From JAGOUY01 sp964562155 (GTDB taxonomy: Bacteria; Patescibacteriota; Patescibacteriia; 2-12-FULL-60-25), in the NCBI GenBank assembly GCA_964562155.1, contig CAZLRU010000009.1, positions 1 through 55,609 on the forward strand: a DNA stretch of 55,609 nucleotides, read 5' to 3'. Under the pieces are notes generated by a model. It was not told the DNA's origin, ran no database searches, and was given only the letters and a program-made list of their open reading frames with translations. The position numbers and the translations under genes are program-made. Shown here one piece after another: positions 9,178 to 16,877 of this stretch. Numbering within the stretch: the first letter of the stretch is position 1; each line of letters opens with the position of its first letter.

Positions 9178-10589
9178 CTAGTAGTCCGCCAGGCGTTTGA
9201 TAAGAGGATGTTGTTGAATCTTCTCTAAGGCCTTGGCTTCAATCTGACGAATACGTTCACGCGTCACATCGAATTCTTTTCCGACTTCTTCAAGCGTATG
9301 TCCTACCCCATCGGTGAGACCAAAGCGCATCTCAAGAATTTTTTGTTCGCGTGGATTGAGATCTTTGATGATGTCACGTACATAATCACGCAGTAATTGA
9401 AGAGCAGCAGAACGATCAGGCGTGACATTTTTTACATCCTCAATAAAGTCTTCGAGCGTTGAATCATCGTCATCGTCACCCACGGATGTTTCAAGTGAGA
9501 CCGTATCCTGCGAGATCTTGATAATATGACGCACCTTATCGACTTCTTGGTTCATTTCAGCGGCAATTTCTTCCGGCAATGGTTCACGGCCTAATTCTTG
9601 GATCAATTCACGCTCAACCTGCTGGAACTTGTTAATAGTTTCCACCATGTGAACCGGAATACGGATCGTACGTGATTGGTCTGCAAGCGCGCNNNNNNNN
9701 NNNNNNNNNNNNNNNNNNNNNNNNNNNNNNNNNNNNNNNNNNNNNNNNNNNNNNNNNNNNNNNNNNNNNNNNNNNNNNNNNNNNNNNNNNNNGTTTCCAC
9801 CATGTGAACCGGAATACGGATCGTACGTGATTGGTCTGCAAGCGCGCGTGTGATCGCCTGGCGAATCCACCAGGTGGCGTAGGTCGAGAATTTAAACCCT
9901 TTGCGATATTCGAACTTTTTTACGGCACGAAATAATCCAATATTTCCTTCTTGGATCAAATCGAGAAGCGACAGGGACTTTCCTTGAAATTTTTTCGCAA
10001 TAGAGACCACCAAACGCAAGTTCGCCTCGATGAGCATGCGCTCTGCTTCTTTTTCGCCTTTTTCTTTTCTCTTTGCCAAACTGATTTCTTCGTCGGCGGT
10101 CAAAAGAGGAATTTTTCCAATTTCTCGCAAGTAAATCTGAATGGATTCAGCCGTGAGCTCAAGCGGATCAACCTTGCCGCGCTTCCCCTCTTCTGAGCTA
10201 TGCAACGTATGAAGAATCTCTTGGCGTTCTTTTCCGCGTCCAAGAATCCCCTCTTTTTGCTCAACCATGCTGATACCGGCCGCATCAAGGCGATCAACAA
10301 AGGCTTCGTAGGTATCCAAATAGTCTTCTACCTCGGTGAAAACGTAGAGAATTTCATTCTCAGTAATAAAGCCTCGACCGCGTGCTTTTTCAAACAATTT
10401 TTCCAACGCTTCCGTTGAGGGCGGCTTGCCCTTGATATAAGGACCAAGCCGAACCGGACCCGTGCGGAGCTCGGGTTTTTTAGGTAGGGGTTTTTTGGCC
10501 GTTTTTTTTGGGAGCGCTGCGTCTGGTTTACGTGTCGTTTTTGCTGGGGCGAAATTTTTTTTCTTCACAGAAGGTGTCTTCACGGGCAT
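9178..10589 (-). CDS. rpoD: Primary sigma factor RpoD, split by an assembly gap
   Basis: The sigma-70 reading frame is broken by 100 Ns at 9693-9792. The 55 bases on either side of the gap (9638-9692 and 9793-9847) are identical. Removing the Ns and one copy gives a continuous frame of 1257 nt, 418 residues. The restored protein has a Lys/Pro-rich N-terminus, region 1.2 (IYLREIGKIP), region 2 with ATYATWWIRQAI joining RALADQSRTIRIPVHMVE, region 3, and region 4 with the helix-turn-helix (EVGKEFDVTRERIRQIEAKA). It directs RNA polymerase to -35/-10 promoters, consistent with the TTGACA/TAGTAT promoter seen at rplU. It follows dnaG by 36 nt, the classic dnaG-rpoD order. The break is a scaffolding artefact, not a biological frameshift. 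Confidence 0.95.
9638..9847. other. Scaffold gap of 100 N between two copies of a 55-bp overlap
   Basis: Bases 9693-9792 are N. The 55 bases left of the gap (9638-9692) are repeated exactly to its right (9793-9847). A gap of exactly 100 flanked by a 55-base perfect duplication inside a conserved gene is the mark of two contigs sharing a k-mer overlap that a scaffolder failed to merge. Collapsing the repeat restores rpoD. Confidence 0.95.
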
Positions 10590-10625
10590 AGGAAAATAGT
10601 GGATGAAACCGATAACGAAGGATAC

Positions 10626-12425
10626 TTAATTTATTTCGTTGAATGTACGCGCCAGTTCAGCAATCAACGTTGCGTCACCAACACGCTCGGCATCGCGCAT
10701 GGCCGCTTCGAGATCTTTGCGTGTACGCGCTTTGGTAAGCGCGAATAGATGCTCGATGAGGCTCTTCTGTTCTCCCGCCCATTGGGCACGGGACATGTCC
10801 TGAAATTCACGTTCGGCCAGGAAGGCCAATCCATCATAAAGGCTCGCTTGTTCCGGCGTCAGGTTCGACGGAGGCGGCAAGATTCGATCCGCCTGAGCGG
10901 ATACTTGTAAGAGATTGGCGCTAGCATACGCTACACCACACGTTTCGTAAAGAGTCTTTACCGCTTGATCCTGGAAGAGGGTGGCGGACCCCTTCGCTGC
11001 CAATTCAGACCATAAAAACGGTCTAAACAAGCTTAGCGCCAGCAATCGTCGCTCTATTTGCTCTTGGGTGGTCGGTTTTTGTGCCGGGACCGCCTTCTGC
11101 GGCTGCGCCTGTGGCGTATGGGACAAGGGCTTGGGGGTAGGTTTTTGAGGCGTTCTTTTTAAGGATTCTCGTAATGCTTCCTCCCCTACCGCTAAGTCTT
11201 TTGCTAATCGCTTTAGCCAATGATCACGCTCCACAGGGTCCACAATCTGACGAATTTCAGGCAAAACTTCTTGCGCGATCTGTTTTTTCTCTTCCGGATT
11301 TTGCCAGGATCTGTTTTTGAAGGCCTGACGGTATACCCACTCCATGATACTGATGGACTGCTTGATAGCCGTACGCCAAAGCTCCGGATCTTTACGCACG
11401 GCCTCGTCCGGATCTTTGCCTGCCTCAGGGGGTAGGGTGATGATGTTGATGGAAAAATCCTGAGCGCGAGCGAGATCGAGTCCGCGTAGGGTGGCGGCTT
11501 TTCCGGCCGCGTCTTGATCAAAAGCAATGGCGAGCTGATTAGTAAACCGCTTGATAAGGGCAAGCTGCTCTCCCGTGAGGGCTGTGCCGCTGGCAGCCAC
11601 AACATTCGCAACTCCAAACTGGTGGGAACTCACCACATCCATATTTCCTTCAACGATGACCGCCAAGTCTTGGCGTCGGATCTCCCCTTTTGCTTTATCC
11701 AGTCCGTATAAAATGGAGGATTTTTTGTAGATGAGGGTTTCTGGTGTGTTGACGTACTTAGCCTGTGTTTTATCGTCGCTCAAAATACGGCCGGTAAATC
11801 CAACGATATTGCCGTGCACATCCGTGATCGTAAACATGATTCGATCACGAAACCGATCATACACACCACTCCCTTTATCACGACGTGCAACGAGACCGGC
11901 TTGCAATAGCTCGTCTTCGGTCACACCTCTGGCCTTGAGCGCATCCGTAAGGCTCGACCAACCATCAGGTGCATAGCCGATCTTAAAGAGATCTGTGGTG
12001 AGATCATCAAGACCGCGCTTGATGACATAGTCTCGTGCCGACTGCGCGGCCGGGAGCGTGAGGAGCGTGGCGCGAAAAAACCGCGCCGCGAGATCATTTA
12101 CTTCATGCAGGCGTTTTCGTAAGCTGCTTTTTTGTGCGTCAAATGTTGGGAGGGTAACCCCGGCCTTTTGCGCTAACAACTCAAGAGCTTCAGGAAACTC
12201 CATCCCCTCCATTTTCATGATGAAGGAAAAGATATCACCCCCTGTATCACAGCCAAAACAATGCCAGGACTGCCGAGGCCGGGAAATGTGGAAAGATGGG
12301 GTGTTTTCCGCGTGAAATGGACAGAGCGCCTTAAAGGCGCCGGATCCGGCCGGCTTAAGCGGAAGATAGTCGCCCAGAACATCGACGACATCAAGGCGGG
12401 TTTTAATATCTTCAGCGGGAGACAT
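10626..12425 (-). CDS. dnaG: DNA primase DnaG
   Basis: A 599-residue primase that lays RNA primers for the replication fork. From the chosen start the N-terminal zinc-binding domain has C35, H38, C56 and C59 (CPFH...CFGC). The catalytic core follows, with TOPRIM elements VIVEGNMDVV and AIAFDQDAAG. The C-terminal part is helical with a Pro/Gln-rich linker and should hold the DnaB-interaction region. The open frame extends 23 codons further upstream, but MSPAEDIKTRLDVVDV at 12425 is where primases normally begin, and the extra residues look non-conserved. It is followed 36 nt later by rpoD, so the two are probably co-transcribed. Confidence 0.94.
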   Translation of the reverse strand: MSPAEDIKTRLDVVDVLGDYLPLKPAGSGAFKALCPFHAENTPSFHISRPRQSWHCFGCDTGGDIFSFIMKMEGMEFPEALELLAQKAGVTLPTFDAQKSSLRKRLHEVNDLAARFFRATLLTLPAAQSARDYVIKRGLDDLTTDLFKIGYAPDGWSSLTDALKARGVTEDELLQAGLVARRDKGSGVYDRFRDRIMFTITDVHGNIVGFTGRILSDDKTQAKYVNTPETLIYKKSSILYGLDKAKGEIRRQDLAVIVEGNMDVVSSHQFGVANVVAASGTALTGEQLALIKRFTNQLAIAFDQDAAGKAATLRGLDLARAQDFSINIITLPPEAGKDPDEAVRKDPELWRTAIKQSISIMEWVYRQAFKNRSWQNPEEKKQIAQEVLPEIRQIVDPVERDHWLKRLAKDLAVGEEALRESLKRTPQKPTPKPLSHTPQAQPQKAVPAQKPTTQEQIERRLLALSLFRPFLWSELAAKGSATLFQDQAVKTLYETCGVAYASANLLQVSAQADRILPPPSNLTPEQASLYDGLAFLAEREFQDMSRAQWAGEQKSLIEHLFALTKARTRKDLEAAMRDAERVGDATLIAELARTFNEIN

Positions 12426-12492
12426 AGGGGTAGCTTGACATACGGATACAAAGACGCAAGGGTTGAGCAGGTCACGCACCAGGGAGGTAGCC

Positions 12493-12879
12493 ATGGATAC
12501 TGGTACCCGTAAGGAGATTCGTAAACTCCTGCATGCCTTGAGGGTCCTTACCGTCGTTCTCGATGCGGCCTACGAAGATGGGGCGCTTAGAGACGAGGAG
12601 CCGAGGCCTGATACCTTCGTACAGGGCCTGTTTCCTTTTCGTCGCCAACCAGCGACGGTCATCTGCAAGCTCGAGGAACGTGTCCGGAGCATGCTTCGCC
12701 GAGCGCTTTCGGTGCAACGAACCTGGCGGTTTCCAACTCATAGCGGGCGTCATAGTACGCTCGTCGCCACCATCCGCTTTCAGCTTCTGTCCAATCAGAA
12801 ACTCAGTCATCTGTCTTCGGACCGATATCTGAGAACCGCTCTTCAGTGGATCGAACAACGCGCGAATGGAACGCGCTAA
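12493..12879 (+). CDS. Small orphan protein with a strong Shine-Dalgarno sequence
   Basis: A 128-residue protein of unknown family, divergent from dnaG. GGAGGT lies five bases before the ATG, one of the best ribosome-binding sites in the window, and decides the start over an in-frame ATG ten codons upstream. The N-terminus (MDTGTRKEIRKLLHALRVL) looks helical. The rest is Arg-rich and polar, with no signal peptide or recognisable domain. A competing frame on the opposite strand covers nearly the same bases but has no ribosome-binding site. With its strong SD it resembles the orphan genes near 51-52.6 kb more than the housekeeping genes around it. I cannot assign a function. Confidence 0.55.
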   Translation: MDTGTRKEIRKLLHALRVLTVVLDAAYEDGALRDEEPRPDTFVQGLFPFRRQPATVICKLEERVRSMLRRALSVQRTWRFPTHSGRHSTLVATIRFQLLSNQKLSHLSSDRYLRTALQWIEQRANGTR

Positions 12880-12970
12880 CCTCTTTTTTCCCCGCCGCCT
12901 CGTCGCGCGGGCTTCTGCTTTTTATACACCTTCATCCGCATACACCATAGGGAGCTGTGGTGATCTTTAT

Positions 12971-13471
12971 TTAGGGAAGAGGCACGTGTTTAATCATGAT
13001 CGGCAAACGCTCATCTGATTCATCACGCTTCATACTTGGACGCGCTGCATACACTTCTACGCTGCCCGTTGATTTGTCAGACAAAAACCCTTGGCCCGGC
13101 CCATAATCTTCCAAGATACGAATATACGTTGCCTCTTTTGGTAGTCTGCCAATCTCCATGCGCGTTCCACTCGCATCAATCATAATAAGACTGCGTACCT
13201 CACCGTCAGCATCCTCTTCTCCAAGAAACAACTGAGATCCCTGCCCGAGATCACAGCCTTTAACTCCTTGATTATTTGCTAAAATGGGTATACCGCAATC
13301 TTGAACGTCGTATACAGATTCTGTTGTACTGACACGACGCATTAAATCAGCTTGTTCACGGTGTAGCTCCTCTATCCGTCTTGATTGAAACCCAAATACT
13401 CCAATCACTCCTATACAGGCGATGATCGCCATCCCACACGCAATAAGAGGCAGGCGCTGCATACTCTTCAT
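12971..13471 (-). CDS. Membrane-anchored hypothetical protein downstream of uvrB
   Basis: A 166-residue protein with one N-terminal transmembrane segment (about residues 8-28). A short coiled stretch (RRIEELHREQADLMRRV) and an extracytoplasmic beta-rich domain with two cysteines (in QDCG and KGCD) follow. I do not recognise the family. It starts 24 nt after the uvrB stop codon on the same strand and is probably the last gene of the malic enzyme-uvrB transcript, although a functional link with UvrB is not obvious. Confidence 0.65.
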   Translation of the reverse strand: MKSMQRLPLIACGMAIIACIGVIGVFGFQSRRIEELHREQADLMRRVSTTESVYDVQDCGIPILANNQGVKGCDLGQGSQLFLGEEDADGEVRSLIMIDASGTRMEIGRLPKEATYIRILEDYGPGQGFLSDKSTGSVEVYAARPSMKRDESDERLPIMIKHVPLP

Positions 13472-13495
13472 AGTAACAGAGGTTGCAGAAAGCGC

Positions 13496-15664
13496 CTATC
13501 GTGTCCGACCGTGGCGAACCGGGCGCTTGGGACGAGGAGCGTCACGATGAACGCCCGGCTCATCGCCTGGGAGCGGAGAAGCTTTTTGGCGTTTTTTGAG
13601 TTCTTTAGTAATGACCGTCACCTCATCACGTAAAATGGCGGCTAACTCAAATTCCAGATTCAGTGCGGCTTCTTTCATTTCTTTTTCCTTCTGTTTTTTT
13701 ACTTCGTTAAGATTGTGCGTTTCCGCTGTTAACTCTAACTTTAAGATCTCTTTAACATCTTTATCCTTGATATCCAATCCCAGCATGGCGCGTAGATCCT
13801 CTTGCTCCTTAATAATCGTCTTGGGGGTGATGCCGTGTATTTTATTATAGGCCAGCTGCTTTTCCCGGCGGCGTTCTGTTTCGGCGATGGCACGCTGCAT
13901 GGAACCCGTGATTTGATCGGCGTACAACACAACTTGGCCTAACACATTACGGGCGGCACGACCAATTGTTTGAATAAGAGAGGTATCAGAACGCAAGAAT
14001 CCTTCTTTATCGGCATCCAAGATCGCCACCAGCGATACTTCCGGAATATCCAACCCTTCACGCAACAAGTTTACCCCAACCACTGTATCATAGGCTCCCT
14101 TGCGAAAATCCGACAGAATTTCTAACCGCTCAACGGTATCAATATCGCTATGCAGGTAGCGGACTTTATAACCGCGTTCTTTCATGAACTCGGTTAAATC
14201 TTCCGCCATTTTTTTGGTGAGGGTTGTAGCCAGCACCCGCTCTCCTCGCTCGATCACCGGCTTCACACGCTCTAAGAGATCCGCGATTTGTCCGGGGTAT
14301 GGATCAGGGACATAGATCGGCTCCGCGGAATCGTCTTGCTTAAGATAAGGAGAGAATTCTGTTGCCATTGGGTTTTTACCGGGCGTGACTGGCAAAATAA
14401 TCACCCGAGGATCCACGAGACCCGTGGGACGAATGACTTGATCGACGATTTGAGCCGAGCGCTCATACTCAAATTTCCCTGGAGTTGCCGAGACAAAAAT
14501 GGCCTGCTGGATTTTTGCTTCCAACTCGGAAAACTGGAGTGGACGATTATCGGCCGCGGAAGGAAGACGAAAACCATGCTCGATGAGCGTCTGTTTACGT
14601 GAACGGTCCCCTTCATACATCCCCCCTAATTGCGGCACGGTGACGTGTGACTCGTCGACAACGAGAAGAAAGTCTTTTGGAAAGTAGGCAAACAACGTGT
14701 CTGGAGCAGCGCCACGCGGCCGACCTGATAATGGCTGTGAATAGTTTTCAATCCCATTACAATACCCAAGATTTTCCATCATCTCCAGATCGTACTTGGT
14801 TCGACGATCGAGACGTTCTGCCTCAAGGAGCTTGCCGTTTTTTTCAAAATACTCTAAGCGCTCTTTGAGTTCCGTACGAATGAGTTTTATGGCCCGTTCG
14901 CGTTCAGGACCCAGGGTCACAAAATGCTTGGCAGGAAAAATCCAAAGATCTTCTTGCTCACGCAACGGAGCTTTTGAAACCGGATCGGAAGCTGTGATCC
15001 GATCTAGTACCCCATTAGGAAACTCTAAACGATACACCTTTTCTTCATGTGCCGGCATGATTTCTATTACCTCTCCTCGGGCCCGAAAACTGCCTCGGAT
15101 CAGGTCTGCCGGGGTGCGTGTAAATTGGGTATCCACGAGATGACGAATCACTCCTTCACGATCGATACGTTGGCCACGCTCAAGATGTAAAACGGTTTGG
15201 AGATAGGCCTCCGGAGCTCCCAACCCGTAAATACATGAGACAGAGGCAACAATGATGACATCTTTGCGCGTTAACAATGCCTGAGTAGCCGCGTGACGTA
15301 ACCGATCAATCTCTTGATTGATCATGGCCTCTTTTTCTATGTAGGTATCCGTGCGTGCAATGTAGGCCTCCGGTTGATAATAATCGTAATACGAAACAAA
15401 ATACTCAACGGCATTCTGAGGAAAAAAATGACGGAATTCGTTACATAACTGAGCGGCAAGCGTTTTATTATGCGCGATCACGAGGGTTGGTCTTTGCACG
15501 GCTTGAATCACATTCGCCACCGTGAAGGTCTTTCCTGTACCGGTCGCGCCTAACAACGTCTGAAACCGATCGCCCGCCTTCAATCCTTTGACCAACGCCT
15601 CAATCGCCGCGGGTTGATCACCCGAGGGCTTATAGGGAGAGGTGAGTTGAAAGGAGGTGGCCAT
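13496..15664 (-). CDS. uvrB: Excinuclease ABC subunit B
   Basis: A 722-residue UvrB, the damage-verifying helicase-like subunit of nucleotide excision repair. Walker A is GATGTGKT at residues 39-46. The beta-hairpin region that clamps the DNA strand is present (YYDYYQPEAYI), as is the DEAD-type Walker B (VVDESH), and helicase motifs V/VI (TIGRAARN) are intact. A C-terminal UVR coiled coil for UvrC/UvrA contact (NLEFELAAILRDEV) and a basic tail finish the protein. Length is slightly above the usual 660-680 because of the tail. The ATG lies 3 nt after the malic enzyme stop codon, so the two are transcribed together. uvrA and uvrC are not in this window. Confidence 0.97.
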   Translation of the reverse strand: MATSFQLTSPYKPSGDQPAAIEALVKGLKAGDRFQTLLGATGTGKTFTVANVIQAVQRPTLVIAHNKTLAAQLCNEFRHFFPQNAVEYFVSYYDYYQPEAYIARTDTYIEKEAMINQEIDRLRHAATQALLTRKDVIIVASVSCIYGLGAPEAYLQTVLHLERGQRIDREGVIRHLVDTQFTRTPADLIRGSFRARGEVIEIMPAHEEKVYRLEFPNGVLDRITASDPVSKAPLREQEDLWIFPAKHFVTLGPERERAIKLIRTELKERLEYFEKNGKLLEAERLDRRTKYDLEMMENLGYCNGIENYSQPLSGRPRGAAPDTLFAYFPKDFLLVVDESHVTVPQLGGMYEGDRSRKQTLIEHGFRLPSAADNRPLQFSELEAKIQQAIFVSATPGKFEYERSAQIVDQVIRPTGLVDPRVIILPVTPGKNPMATEFSPYLKQDDSAEPIYVPDPYPGQIADLLERVKPVIERGERVLATTLTKKMAEDLTEFMKERGYKVRYLHSDIDTVERLEILSDFRKGAYDTVVGVNLLREGLDIPEVSLVAILDADKEGFLRSDTSLIQTIGRAARNVLGQVVLYADQITGSMQRAIAETERRREKQLAYNKIHGITPKTIIKEQEDLRAMLGLDIKDKDVKEILKLELTAETHNLNEVKKQKEKEMKEAALNLEFELAAILRDEVTVITKELKKRQKASPLPGDEPGVHRDAPRPKRPVRHGRTR

Positions 15665-15667
15665 AGC

Positions 15668-16816
15668 TTATTCTACACTCTTTGCCACTGCTTCATGCAA
15701 GCCCTGTTCAAAAATCGTCGGAATGATTTTCTCCGCGGTAGGTGTTTTGATGAAGTTCGCAATCGCGTGAGCAGCCCGTACCTTGATTTCATCTGTAACC
15801 TTGATGACTCCGTGATCAAGCATCCCGCGAAATAATCCTGGATAACAGAGCGCGTTATTCACTTGGTTAGCAAAATCGCTGCGTCCGGTCGCGAGGACCG
15901 CTACTCCCGCTTCGCGCGCGACCTCGGGAAGAATCTCAGGCACCGGATTCGCAATCGCAAAAATGATGGAGTTTGGAGCCATCGTTTGTACGAGCTCTTT
16001 AGAGAACGCACCAGCGGCACTCACACCGATTAAGACATCTGCCCCCTTAACTACGTCTGCCAAGGTTTGACCCGCGCTTACCTGAGTCGACATGTCCGCC
16101 AACCACTGTTTTTCTTGATTCAATCCTTCACGTCCGGGATAGATGGCGCCGGTTCGATCAACCGCGACAAAGGAACGAACCCCCGCCACCTTCAATAACT
16201 TAGCGGTTGCAACACCAGCAGCACCCGCACCGTTTAATACAACGCGCACATCTTCCATTTTTTTGCCGACAACCTTTAGGGCGTTGAGCAACCCCGCCAA
16301 GATCACGATCGCCGTTCCGTGTTGATCGTCATGCATGACAGGAATTTTGAGACGCTCTTGTAAACGCGCTTCGATTTCAAAGCACCGCGGCGCGGCGATA
16401 TCTTCCAATTGAATTGCTCCAAAACTTGGTTCCAGGGCACTGATCGTCGTGATCAATTCTTCCACGTCTTGTGTATTGAGGACCAGCGGCACCGCGTTAA
16501 TATCCGCAAAGTGCTTGAAGATCGCCGATTTTCCTTCCATCACAGGCAACGCCGCTGCAGGGCCAATATTTCCCAAACCCAGAACGGCGGATCCGTCAGA
16601 AATAATCGCAACCGTGTTTTTACGCCACGTGAGAGCATCCGCTTCAGCGGGATTGTCGGCAATGCATTGTGAAACCGCCCCAACACCCGGCGTATAGATT
16701 TGGGTGAGGTCTTGGAGAGTTTCAATTGGAGTCGTGGCCTCGATGCGAATCTTGCCTTGTAACCGACGATGCAGATCGATCGCTTGTTGTGCGAGAGGAG
16801 AAAGTGGCTGAGTCAT
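15668..16816 (-). CDS. Malate dehydrogenase (oxaloacetate-decarboxylating), malic enzyme
   Basis: A 382-residue short-type bacterial malic enzyme, converting malate to pyruvate and CO2 with reduction of NAD(P). The N-terminal domain has the tyrosine motif YTPGVG, the lysine/aspartate region (DGSAVLGLGNIGP) and the metal-binding segment ending in HDDQHGTA. The C-terminal Rossmann domain has NGAGAAGVA. Coenzyme preference cannot be told by eye. In a small genome with little central metabolism it would supply pyruvate and reducing power. It is the first gene of a probable operon with uvrB and is divergent from the P-type ATPase gene. Confidence 0.93.
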   Translation of the reverse strand: MTQPLSPLAQQAIDLHRRLQGKIRIEATTPIETLQDLTQIYTPGVGAVSQCIADNPAEADALTWRKNTVAIISDGSAVLGLGNIGPAAALPVMEGKSAIFKHFADINAVPLVLNTQDVEELITTISALEPSFGAIQLEDIAAPRCFEIEARLQERLKIPVMHDDQHGTAIVILAGLLNALKVVGKKMEDVRVVLNGAGAAGVATAKLLKVAGVRSFVAVDRTGAIYPGREGLNQEKQWLADMSTQVSAGQTLADVVKGADVLIGVSAAGAFSKELVQTMAPNSIIFAIANPVPEILPEVAREAGVAVLATGRSDFANQVNNALCYPGLFRGMLDHGVIKVTDEIKVRAAHAIANFIKTPTAEKIIPTIFEQGLHEAVAKSVE

Positions 16817-16860
16817 AGGGAAGATTTGAACGTAACGCAGTCACGAGAAAAGAGCAAGTC

Positions 16861-16869
16861 TGGTATTAT
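16861..16869 (+). promoter_or_regulatory. Extended -10 promoter of the P-type ATPase gene
   Basis: TGGTATTAT is an extended -10 element (TG, one base, TATTAT). Its 3' end is only eight bases from the ATG at 16878, so a transcript started at the normal distance would have almost no leader. No good -35 hexamer is seen at 16-18 bp. Confidence 0.5.
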
Positions 16870-16877
16870 GTGCACGT

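Noticed and set aside
9178..10589. Two separate or frameshifted sigma factor genes
   Set aside because: The 55-bp duplication around the N-run explains the break, and collapsing it gives one intact gene.
12472..12858. Minus-strand 128-residue frame opposite the 12493 gene
   Set aside because: It has no ribosome-binding site and no protein-like features, whereas the plus-strand frame has an ideal GGAGGT.
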